This document shows positions 1 to 7,504 of a DNA stretch of 10,136 bases, piece by piece. Position 1 is the first letter of the stretch, and each line of letters starts with the position of its first letter. The notes under the pieces were generated by a model. The model did not search any database. It saw only the letters and a list, made by a program, of their open reading frames with translations, and was not told the origin of the DNA. The translations under genes and the position numbers were made by a program. Source of the stretch: Phoronis ovalis (lineage: Eukaryota; Phoronida; Phoronidae); contig JAOXYB010067434.1 in NCBI GenBank assembly GCA_028565635.1, positions 1 to 10,136 of the forward strand, read 5' to 3'.

Positions 1-2162
1 AATTTAAGTTTTGTTTAACACGTTTGTTTCATTTTCTAAGAATATATTATACGGAATAAAATTGGATTATGGGAAAATTACTCTTTATAACTATTTTAAT
101 GACCAACGAGCATTCATTCTATGATTGCCTAATGGCATTCGTACTGCTTTCTACATGTAACTAGACACAAATATGATGAAGTATCTAGGATTGTGTAGAA
201 CTTACAAATGCGTACTGACATATAGATACATCTAAATAATTAGCAAAACATAAAAACATATGCATATGTTTCATAATAAGATAAGAGATAAGCATACAAA
301 GTATCCTTTGAAATGCTCGTAAGCCAATAAAAGGATTTTTAATTAATAAACAAATCAACCACTTTAACTAATAAAGCGTGTCGATACATTTTCAAAAATA
401 CTCAAGTGCACTTGCTGGCAGGTGTCAATTATAGACGACATCTTCAAAACATATTCGCATTATCAGTCACCTCATAAATACTAAAATCATTGCAGAAATT
501 TCAATTTTAATCAGAAAAAAATAGTTGCTGGTGTTTTAAATCTGGATGTACCATCCTATTCGAGTCCATTGTGGCTGAATCTTTGGCTTAGATTACTGTC
601 AATAGTATCTGCCTCTACCAAAATGTTAAACAAGAATTATGCATTGTGTTTGCTTGTAAAACACAGTGTTTGCACTAATGAACATCCCGATTTGCACGGC
701 GTCTTCCGCCAGATGCCACTCGTCTCTACTTGCGCAAGACAATGCTATACATGAACATTGTCGGGAGGATAGAGTTTCGTCAGCATCAAGAAAATCAGCT
801 TGTTTCTAGTTGATACAGTACAGATGACGTTCTGTGAGCATATCTATCAAATTGCACCAGTCACCATCGCTGCTGCACATAACGGTTGTATGCTGTTTTG
901 ATTCTAGCTACAAATAGCGTTTTCCACTACAGTCAGCGATTGCATCTTGGCCGTTATATTTACAAACTAGAATGTGTAGTGCTAGTGTCGCATGCAGCCA
1001 TACTGGATTTTAAACAAATTAAAGAAGAATATAAAAGTAAAAATATATTGCTGATAAAGGAATTTGGAAAAAATCTCGAAAACAGGATTTAACCAAGACC
1101 TTTAGATCGTCAGCCTAACGTTAAGCTGTTTCTCCTATTATATTATCGATCAGATTAGTCTCAGTGTTTTGTAACGTAACTGCAACAAAGAATGTAATAG
1201 TAATTTGGTAATTGCCTTTATATAATATCAAGTAAAAATGAATTAAACTTATAGAGATTTGTACAATTCTATACAATTGTACATCTACTTTTGATGGGTT
1301 CTCACTCACAAAATAATATATAACAAAACCATGTTTGGTTATTTGTGTACAACGTTGCTGACTAAAAAAATAACGTAGTTGAGGAATTTGTACATGACAG
1401 TGTAATAAAAAGTTTAATACGCATAAACAAAAATAGGCTACAAAAGCAAAGTTATCTAAAAGAATATGGAAAATTTCGGGCAACCTCAGGTTAGAATACT
1501 ATACATTTATTCAATGGACGGATAATTAATAGCAACATTTTTAATAAATGGTTATTTCAACAAGAAATTAGTCACAAGTAGTTACAACTACTTAAATTTA
1601 GAAAAGTATAGTCAGTAGCTCTTTTGGTTAAATTGTTCTTTTATAGTAAAACGAATTGTTACCTTATATCTTAGCTGATTTTGTGATTCTAAATTATTAC
1701 AACTGGTGTGGTGACTGTATTTATCCAAGATCAAGTAAAGCTACACTAAATGAAGGAGCTATGAACTTGACCTTATGACTTAAAGGTATTCATATGCTAT
1801 GATTACCATATAAATCAAATCACCTCATATACATGCATATGTGCATCTCATTTAGGAAACATAGGTTTGAAATGTTCTATTCAAACTAATGGGGCTTATA
1901 TATTGTTATATCGATAATAAGTCATTTATAGTTTTCCCTCATTAAAAATTAATTGATATCCAGAACAAATGGACGTGTTTATCACTTTGTACTTAATAAA
2001 GTTCATTGGTAATTGTCTGGCCAAACTTGAATACATATGGAACAAATTTAATCAGGCGCACGTGCTTAGGTACTTAATTCCAAGAGTTTTCTTTGTCATT
2101 TTATAATATATAAATTCCTTTTTATCTCATGAGTGAACTGGTCAAGCCATCCAGTTGTTTAC
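1..2162. other. AT-rich DNA without a supportable gene
   Basis: Apart from the palindrome at 254-271, I see no gene here. A 120-codon minus-strand frame (1483-1121) has an AT-driven composition rich in Phe, Ile and Tyr, with no motif or splice context. A less AT-rich patch at about 660-880 has only short frames on both strands and might be an old, unrecognisable insertion. Inverted octamers GTACAATT/AATTGTAC flank 6 nt at 1261-1282. Confidence 0.6.
254..271. repeat. 18-bp perfect palindrome
   Basis: AAACATATGCATATGTTT has perfect twofold symmetry around 262/263. It contains two CATATG hexamers and a central ATGCAT, and lies in AT-rich DNA with no gene nearby. Shorter relatives (CATATGTGCAT, TGCATGTGCATATG) occur at about 1834 and 4487. 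Confidence 0.7.
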
Positions 2163-2221
2163 CTGTTTACTAGCTTCTGAATTAAGTTCTTGCACCTGAT
2201 GTTCAAGGTTCATTCTTTCTT
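2163..2221 (-). other. Possible short coiled-coil exon
   Basis: RMNLEHQVQELNSEASKQ is encoded directly before a donor-like CAG/gtaaac at 2163/2162. The heptad-like spacing of Leu and Val suggests a coiled coil. A TAA (2225-2223) closes the frame just upstream, so an AG at 2223-2222 or slightly later would have to be the acceptor, and its pyrimidine tract is poor. Confidence 0.25.
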
Positions 2222-2227
2222 CTTATA

Positions 2228-2533
2228 AACTATTTGTAATTATTAATTAAAATCAGTCTGAGTCTGAGTTATATCTTACAACCTTGTTGTGTTTTATTAC
2301 AAACCATAAGTATAACAACATGATGGCACAATATTGCAAATGTCCTTACTGGGGTAGTGGGTAAATATTACTATAGGCTTGTTCAAAATGGATATAAGCT
2401 GGACTTTTGGCTTCTTAAACAATTTTGCAATTTTTTTTGTGAAAGAGTTAAGACAGAGGTGTATAAAAATGCACAAGTGTAATGTTTTAATGTAGACATT
2501 AATTAATTTATATAAAATATCAATATAAAAAAA
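2228..2533. other. AT-rich spacer
   Basis: Runs of T and A and short broken frames are all I see in this stretch. It holds nothing I can assign. Confidence 0.55.
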
Positions 2534-2791
2534 TTAAAAGATTTTAACATTTTGGTCAGTGATATTAATTACTGTTCTTGCCCTGTTTTCTCTTCGGTAA
2601 ATTTCTTGCTCCAGCTGTATGTGCTTTGTTGTCCGGCTATGCCGTTCAAAGGGAAACATACTATTAATTCCCGGAGCACTTTTAAAATGTCTGATTACTT
2701 GTTTGATGAAGTTATGGCAGTCACAATGTTCTATTGACACGTTGTCTCTCTGAATGGCGCTTAGAATCTCCTTTCGCAAAAGTGTTTGTAC
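2534..2791 (-). other. Possible exon, unassigned
   Basis: The minus-strand frame is open from GTA at 2791 to TAA at 2534. It includes IEHCDCHNFIKQVIRHFKSA, then MFPFERHSRTTKHI and a charged EQEIYRRENRAR. The segment is clearly richer in GC than its flanks, as exons here are. However, no good acceptor keeps this frame (TTACTTAG at about 2800 leads to another frame). The plus strand is also open here (2552-2737, ending MSDYLFDEVMAVTMFY). Coding is plausible on one strand, but I cannot say which. Family unknown. Confidence 0.3.
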
Positions 2792-2794
2792 TCA

Positions 2795-3404
2795 TGTGAT
2801 CTAAGTAAAGCAAAAGCCTTAGTAAAACTAATAAAAATTGTGTCAGCTTGTTCCTTGGCTGATTGTCCCTTCCATGTTTTGCTGTTACCAGAATCTGGGT
2901 ATGTAACTAGTTTATAAAGGCTAGAAAATTGTTACTAGAAATTTGGTTTTGGTATTATGAATAGTTTCATTGATCCATGTGTTGTTCCTTGTTTATGCTT
3001 GTTTCCCATTGCAGGATAATGATACATACATCTATAAGCAGGTATATGACACGGCTCACAATTAACACCATTGTGAATCTCTTGTTTCTCAGTATTCTGT
3101 TAAAATATTTATTCCAAGCTTGTAATCAATAAACCCCGATTTTGTATTTGGTCCGGCCACTGAAATGAGAGATAATTGACATTACATGCTTAAAATGTGA
3201 TATATAGCTAAATTTTAAGAAACATGATATGGGTACTATAAAAGGCTATATAAATAAGAAAAGATATAAAAGAATACATTTTTATGAACGGTTTGCTGTT
3301 AAGTGTGTGTTAAAAATCTAAATTTCAGCCATTAAAACTTAAATACATTTAAATTAATGCTTGCTTGGTGACTGCTCTTGTTTTTTCACACCCATCTGAC
3401 GAAA
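2795..3404. other. AT-rich spacer around the possible microexon
   Basis: Outside 3015-3041 there is no convincing exon. An AATAAA on the plus strand near 3128 (AATCAATAAACC) has no gene before it. The remainder is AT-rich with short frames. Confidence 0.5.
3015..3041 (+). other. Possible 27-nt microexon
   Basis: A strong pyrimidine tract (from about 2982) ends tttcccattgcag at 3014. The following 27 nt encode DNDTYIYKQ and are followed by a donor, gtatat, after CAG. Both borders are phase 0 in that reading. No partner exons are found on the plus strand. Confidence 0.25.
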
Positions 3405-3610
3405 CATACCTAATAGTACTTTAAATCTGTATCCCGGGGGGTACTTGACAGAACATTTAGTAGGGGTGTGCGGCTCCGGGTTAGAAACCCTGACCCTGTG
3501 ATAAATATAGATCACAAAAAATATACCCTGTCGTAAATGAAAAAACATGAAAAATATACCCCGTTGTAAATAACTCTCCCGAAATAGATACCTATGATGG
3601 TGTGTCACCA
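3405..3610 (-). repeat. Dispersed-repeat-like patch with 33-bp period
   Basis: This patch is more GC-rich than its surroundings, with CCCGGGGGG at about 3433 and a GGGTGTGCGGCTCCGGG stretch. It holds a direct repeat of 22 nt at 3517-3538 and 3550-3571 with two mismatches, a period of 33 bp. The period preserves frame, which explains the 84-codon minus-strand open frame with the pair RGIFFMFFHL and RQGIFFVIYI. I recall this kind of sequence as a dispersed repeat of marine invertebrate genomes. I see no reason to call it a gene. Confidence 0.5.
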
Positions 3611-3669
3611 GTGGTACAATCTCTAATCAGATGTTGGGTACATGTAGTCAAGTTTTCTACTTTGTCCAT

Positions 3670-3675
3670 TTTATT
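3670..3675 (-). terminator. Polyadenylation signal AATAAA
   Basis: AATAAA on the minus strand (plus-strand TTTATT) starts 6 nt past the TAA of the terminal exon. The spacing is short but possible. In AT-rich DNA the hexamer is common, so its value lies only in its position directly after the last exon. Confidence 0.45.
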
Positions 3676-3681
3676 TTCACT

Positions 3682-3934
3682 TTATCTTACGGAGTTGATG
3701 TTCCTCCGGATGGCTAAAACTGTCTGCCTTGAACAGGAGTCCTCTGGGCATGGATACATATCCTCCTGGCTTGGGTCGCTTAAAGCATCTCTATGTGACC
3801 TTGGCCTTCTTTCCAGTTGCTGTTCCTCTTTCATTTCCAGGTATAGTAAACACATCAATAGTTGTATTCCTGGAGGTTGTTTTTGCCATACTTCAGAGAC
3901 ATTCTGTGCAGCACCAACTCCAATACCAAATGCT
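3682..3934 (-). CDS. Terminal exon with a half zinc finger
   Basis: The exon is 253 nt, starting after acceptor caacttacag at phase 2 and ending at TAA (3684-3682). It begins RAFGIGVGAAQNVSEVWQK and continues through a charged stretch around EMKEEQQLERRPRSH to MYPCPEDSCSRQ. CPEDSC is the C-x4-C half of a C2H2 finger, but the frame then ends without the matching histidines. Homologues remembered from other invertebrates carry a full finger at this place. The plus-strand frames across this exon are shadows. An AATAAA follows the stop almost at once, which supports this being the last exon. Confidence 0.72.
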
Positions 3935-5260
3935 CTGTAAGTTGTTATCTGATGTTTGTCAATCGTACAAAGTAAAAACAGAACAAAATGGTAAAGATGC
4001 AAGATACATGTACCATGTAATCCCCATAGCAAAAACAACTGGGACTCAGTGATTGATGGTAATATATTCAAATACGATGGTACTGATACTTGATGATTAA
4101 AGTAACTATACATACATAATAAAGATGAACGTCCAGTTATGGTTCAGTTTTTCAGCTGTACACGTACATCCATTATATAAAATTTATATTTATGCTAGAT
4201 ATAAAGATAAGAAACAAACATACCAAACGTTTAACTGATACCTAAAGCTGAAGAACTGCTGTATCCCACTCCACTTTGGCACTGTGATTGGAAGAGGATC
4301 CAGCATAACCACAGAAGCCTGCACACCATCTCCATCATCTAGTGCAGCTTTCATTTCAGATGCCGTCTCAACACTGTGACCTTCCTACAGTGTAACGTCT
4401 TATTCCCTGCCTCATAGGATCTCTAGAATACTGCTGTTTTAATCTATCTACATTACATATGCATTCCACAACACTTCAACTTCACATGCATGTGCATATG
4501 AAAATTAAGTCCATTTGCACTAAGTCTTATCTGTGAGCATTTGTTCGTTTGAAATACATGTCCTTTTCACAGATACTGCCTGAACCTTTGTATTCATAGA
4601 GATTAGTGTTCTCTAACAAGTGTTTGCTTTTTAATTTTGATTTTACCCCATTTGAGTGCAAGTGTGCGTTTTAGTTTTAAAGCATTTGTACATACATCTA
4701 TGAGTTATAAAGAGAATATTAGAAACAATATTTACCAGTTTTCCGATCACAAGCTCCTTTTCCATCTTGGGACTCAGAAAATTGTATTCCACCACCTTAA
4801 GGCCTGTATGATAAAACCATAACATATTAAACGCAATAGTTCTAACATTTTAACGTACATGAAATTTATCAAAGTGAATGATATCAGCAACAACTGCTTG
4901 CACTATAAAAGCAAATGTTTTTTAGAAACAAAATTAGTATTACAAGCATGAACTAATCAAACAAATTAGTCAAATGTACTGTCATAATAGCAGAGCATTT
5001 TGATATATGTTTGAAATTTTAGAATGAAATTCATGGTATTATTTTAACAATAAGTTAATATTACCAAATATTTCTTCAATCTTGGGGAGGTACGCAAGGA
5101 GAGCTCCATTCTTGTAGCAACCAGCGTTATCTGAACGAAGGTATATTTCAGTCAACTGTGGCAGCTGCAGCTTTGCTATTCTAGACACATCACCTAGTAT
5201 TTCAGCACCAGACTGCCAATCCTGTTTTACTGAGTCAAACAAATGTGTGTATGTCCTTAG
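3682..5260 (-). CDS. 3' part of a spliced gene, SDNAGCY-type invertebrate protein (four exons)
   Basis: Four minus-strand exons, 5260-5065, 4803-4736, 4384-4242 and 3934-3682, each have AG/GT borders. They join to 660 nt, giving 219 residues with the only stop at the end. The 5' end is open: the first exon begins at phase 0 after an AG, so upstream exons should exist but were not found. The protein carries HLFDSV, then LRSDNAGCY about residue 41, and ends with CPEDSC, a C-x4-C half zinc finger. From memory, uncharacterised cnidarian and molluscan proteins share SDNAGCY(H), a following DPQxGKDxCDR block, and C-terminal C2H2 fingers. The SDN motif resembles the second aspartate motif of DDE transposases and integrases, so an RNase H-like origin is my inference. 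The second exon is frameshifted in the conserved block and about 12 residues before the third exon are missing. It could be a functional paralogue or a decaying copy. Confidence 0.7.
4242..4384 (-). CDS. Exon with the EGHSVETA...PKWSGIQ segment
   Basis: The exon is 143 nt if the acceptor is tgtag before GAAGGTCAC. An alternative acceptor four bases on (gaag before GTCAC, starting at 4380) keeps frame with a corrected upstream exon. It encodes EGHSVETASEMKAALDDGDG, then ASVVMLDPLPITVPKWSGIQ and QFFSF. The EGHxVxTAxxMKxAL stretch and the PKWSGIQ stretch both agree with remembered homologues. The donor that keeps the frame is TTTAG before gtatcag at 4242. A stronger-looking site (TTTG before gtatgt, about 4226) lies 16 nt beyond it. 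Using that site would add YQLNV and then create a stop at the junction with the next exon. Confidence 0.72.
4736..4803 (-). CDS. Exon with a broken conserved acidic block
   Basis: The exon is 68 nt, with acceptor catacag before GCCTTAAGG and donor AACTG before gtaaat. In the frame set by the preceding exon it reads GLKVVEYNF, which fits the family, and then continues as LSPKMEKELVIGKL, which does not. From the T run at about 4780 onward, the neighbouring frame reads SESQDGKGACDRKT. That matches the remembered family block (DPQxGKDxCDR). The break is explained by one missing T in the run after AA. The uncorrected exon ends at phase 0, and the corrected one would end at phase 1. Confidence 0.7.
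5065..5260 (-). CDS. Exon with the LRSDNAGCY motif
   Basis: The exon is 196 nt, entering at phase 0 and leaving at phase 1. The acceptor reads gttttag before CTAAGG and the donor is TTTG before gtaata. It encodes 65 full codons starting LRTYTHLFDSVKQDW. The motif LRSDNAGCYKNGALL sits at residues 41-55 and LPKIEEIF ends the exon. The S-D-N-A-G-C-Y core is the signature by which I place the gene in its family. The asparagine and aspartate placement resembles the second catalytic motif of integrase-fold nucleases, which is a resemblance only. The opposite strand and other frames carry nothing comparable. Confidence 0.8.
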
Positions 5261-5822
5261 CTAAAACAACTTCAAAATTATATCTATTTGCAGTTTAATA
5301 TTCACAGTTTGGTTTATTGCTACTTGATATAATTAGTTACACACAAAGATTGAGCAATTCAAATGATTGAGCCCCATTATTTTGTGCAAATTACATTTGA
5401 TAGGTATACACTTGATGAAAGTTTGACAGTGAACATAACAATAATGTGAGGAAATAAAGTGCATTACTTTGATTTGTTGCCATGAGTGGCTAATATTATT
5501 ACTATTCATACAAACTCATATAATAAGTGCTTGAATATTTGTGTTTCACTTTCAGAATTTCATTTTTTTCATTCGTCAAGGAAAATGTTTACTTTGTTTA
5601 TTACCAACTTCTTTTGCTTTGCTTTTTGAATGCCCACTCTTTCAATCCCTTCACACCCCATTAAGGTATGTACAACACATGCATGCTTTGGCATGGGCCA
5701 CAACAAACACCTTACCTGCCACCCAAGTAGTAGTACATGTATACTAGACTGTTAGATAAATGTTTGGCTATTTTATGAGTGATATAGAAACGTTATCATG
5801 CTACATACGGGTACGTATCGAC
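5261..5822. other. Probable intron or upstream sequence
   Basis: This lies upstream of the first recognised exon of the minus-strand gene. A consensus-like donor (GGCAG before gtaagg, minus strand, about 5716) follows HVLLLGWQ in a phase-0 reading. No acceptor or family match supports an exon there. The 68-codon plus-strand frame at 5541-5747 has no motif. Confidence 0.5.
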
Positions 5823-5918
5823 AGTCCGATATCCCATTAGTCCGACATCCCACTAGTACGACATCCCATTAGTCCGACATCTCATTAGTCTGACAACCCA
5901 TTAGTTCGACATCTAATT
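5823..5918. repeat. Six 16-bp tandem units
   Basis: Six consecutive units of consensus AGTCCGACATCCCATT start at 5823, 5839, 5855, 5871, 5887 and 5903, with one to three changes each and no indels. The last unit fades into AT-rich sequence. I recall similar arrays as dispersed satellites in marine invertebrates. Sixteen is not a multiple of three, so the array cycles all frames every 48 nt and is not expected to code. Confidence 0.9.
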
Positions 5919-6889
5919 TTGAGCACCCCCATCTCATCAACAACTCCTGTAAAATGTATGTCCAAAACAAAGCGCTGGTGGACGGAAGGATACCGTCGCA
6001 TCTTAACTGCAACTTACCTATGTTCAGTCCCTGCATAACAATATGTTCAGCGTTGATTTTTTAACCATGGAGCTATAGATGTTCTAAATTTTGTATTTTT
6101 AATTCCAAAATAACTACGCCTATTTCAGTCTATAATATGACAGGGTAAAATGTATTATATATGTTCTAAAAACAAATCACGAACACAACTAACTGCTGCT
6201 CAGTAATATAAAAACTGGTAATATAATGCAGTTCTATATAATGAGCATCTTACCATCAATGTTTATTTCCTATGCTATTTGTGTTCTATAAGTCACATTT
6301 AATACTTTTATTTAGTTTATTAATTACTTGTCAACTATGATCTAAAAAAATCGTAAAAAGTTAAGTTATAACATTAAAGCGCGTACCGGTGCTATTATTG
6401 ACTGTGTTCTACAGTATTGAATCAAACGCAATAATTTTGATTTTTATAAAAAAAAACATTATGTGCTGTTTAGAACACCTATAGTCCATGTTTATATTGT
6501 TATTTCATTTGATGACAGATACTAACATTTTAACGTAACAATAAATAAGACATTTCCTTTCTAATGCTTGTTCGAAAGGACGAAATATCCAATTTTAGTT
6601 TATGTTTTAACAAATGCAAAATCAGTATTTTTTTAAAACCAAAACGTTATTTATACAATATTCAGTAGCCAAATTTCTTGTATTTTGTGAAGTTTAAAGT
6701 GAGGAAAAAAGGGAAAATTACATTTACTGAAATGATAGTATGTAGATGTGTTTTCATTAAAATGCAGAATCATTTAAAATTTGAATGTTTAAAAATGTAT
6801 TAGTTAGACTAATAAATGTTAACAACTAAGAAATTTTAAATAATTTTGTGTTCAGTTGATTAAATGTATAGTAAATTTACATTATTATG
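5919..6889. other. AT-rich DNA without a supportable gene
   Basis: Very AT-rich with many homopolymer runs. One strong donor-like ATAG/gtaagt on the minus strand near 6017 follows AEHIVMQGLNI, but a stop lies four codons upstream and no AG gives an acceptor. The missing 3' part of the retrotransposon would be expected here, yet no pol-like frame is visible. Confidence 0.6.
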
Positions 6890-6899
6890 GGAAGGCAGA

Positions 6900-7283
6900 A
6901 AACTTGCTGTTCACAGGTGTTCATAATTTAGCTGCACTTTTCATCATTTTTTCCACTTTCGTTCTCATTGTATGTCTTCTCGTTCTTGCTCCATTTCTTC
7001 CTGTTGACGTTGCACTTCTATCTCTTATTATCGTTTCTTTTTCTTGTTGTACACTTCTTAACAATTGTTCCTGCTGTCGTTGTGTCTGTTCTTTCTGATA
7101 TCGTATCGAGTCATCTTTCTGTTGCAACAGTTGTTCAAACATTGTGGAGACTGTGGTTCAAAACCAGTAATAGGCGTCCTAAATACCACTTGTCTTTCTA
7201 CTCTCATACAAAAGTTCATTTCTCATATATCTAATTTCCTTTTGTGGGCTGGATTTATCCATCATTTCCTTATTTTGACCCAT
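6900..7283 (-). pseudogene. Decayed gag-like gene of the retrotransposon
   Basis: An ATG at 7283 opens 34 codons beginning MGQNKEMMDKSS and stops at TAG (7181-7179). Continuity passes to a second frame with TPITGFEPQSPQ. It then passes to a third at 7142 with MFEQLLQQKDDSIRYQKEQ, a Gln/Glu-rich heptad-like coiled coil. After about 7030 the coiled-coil character moves to yet another frame (VQRQQEEMEQERED) and ends in stops. At least three frame breaks make it dead. The Q-rich coiled coil ahead of a missing capsid fits invertebrate retroelement gag. The plus-strand frames here are shadows rich in Leu, Phe and Cys. Confidence 0.55.
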
Positions 7284-7484
7284 GTTCACTCTATAATCCT
7301 TGTTTGAATAAGTTTTCTTCTGTTCCACGTATTTTGTACTCACTTTGGTTGTAATCCTCTTAGTTTCAGTTCGTGACTAAGTTACAGGACACACTATCCA
7401 ATCTTCAACAATCCAGAATTCAAAATTCCGGATTCCGTTTTTTTTACAATTGTGTTATTATTTTCTCTGATTAAATCAAAGAAT
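7284..7484 (-). other. Retrotransposon untranslated leader
   Basis: This is the stretch between the primer binding site and the first gag-like ATG on the minus strand. It holds no long frame. A partly repetitive patch (CGGAATCCGGAATTTTGAAT and a similar GAATTCTGGATT) lies near 7440-7405. The role is inferred from position. Confidence 0.45.
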
Positions 7485-7502
7485 ATCCCACCGCTGCCAC
7501 CA
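7485..7502 (-). promoter_or_regulatory. Retrotransposon primer binding site, tRNA-Leu
   Basis: The minus strand reads TGGTGGCAGCGGTGGGAT, the exact complement of the 3' end of a eukaryotic tRNA-Leu including its CCA tail (ATCCCACCGCTGCCACCA on the plus strand). The match is 18 nt long and sits two bases after the LTR end, where a minus-strand primer site belongs. The tRNA sequence is from memory. The plus strand lacks the rest of a tRNA, so this is not a tRNA gene. Confidence 0.8.
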
Positions 7503-7504
7503 AA

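Noticed and set aside
569-1092. Plus-strand open frames of 61 and 68 codons
   Set aside because: Short, without motifs, stops between them in the same region, and no convincing splice sites. A VTIAAAHNG reading at about 860 briefly recalled element polymerases, but the following residues do not fit.
1121-1483. 120-codon minus-strand open frame
   Set aside because: Its composition follows AT richness (many Phe, Ile, Tyr), there is no motif, and splice or promoter context is absent. A chance frame is the simpler reading.
3602-4052. Overlapping plus-strand frames of 112 and 107 codons
   Set aside because: They lie opposite the terminal exon at 3934-3682 and are shadows of its coding sequence.
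3935-4113. N-terminal extension of the minus-strand frame above 3934
   Set aside because: The part above 3934 is intron: a good acceptor (caacttacag) interrupts it, and the family-like reading begins only after it.
5541-5747. 68-codon plus-strand frame
   Set aside because: No homology, no splice context, and the strand is opposite to the recognised gene.
6017-6062. Exon ending AEHIVMQGLNI before a consensus donor (minus strand)
   Set aside because: A stop lies four codons upstream with no AG between, so no acceptor can open this frame. The phase also does not fit the exon at 5260.
6856-7307. Three overlapping plus-strand frames rich in Leu, Phe and Cys
   Set aside because: They are the reverse complement of the Gln/Glu-rich gag coiled coil, which produces such hydrophobic shadows.
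7485-7502. 3' end of a tRNA-Leu gene on the plus strand
   Set aside because: Only the last 18 nt match. There is no T arm, anticodon arm or D arm before it, and the CCA tail is present, which genomic eukaryotic tRNA genes lack.
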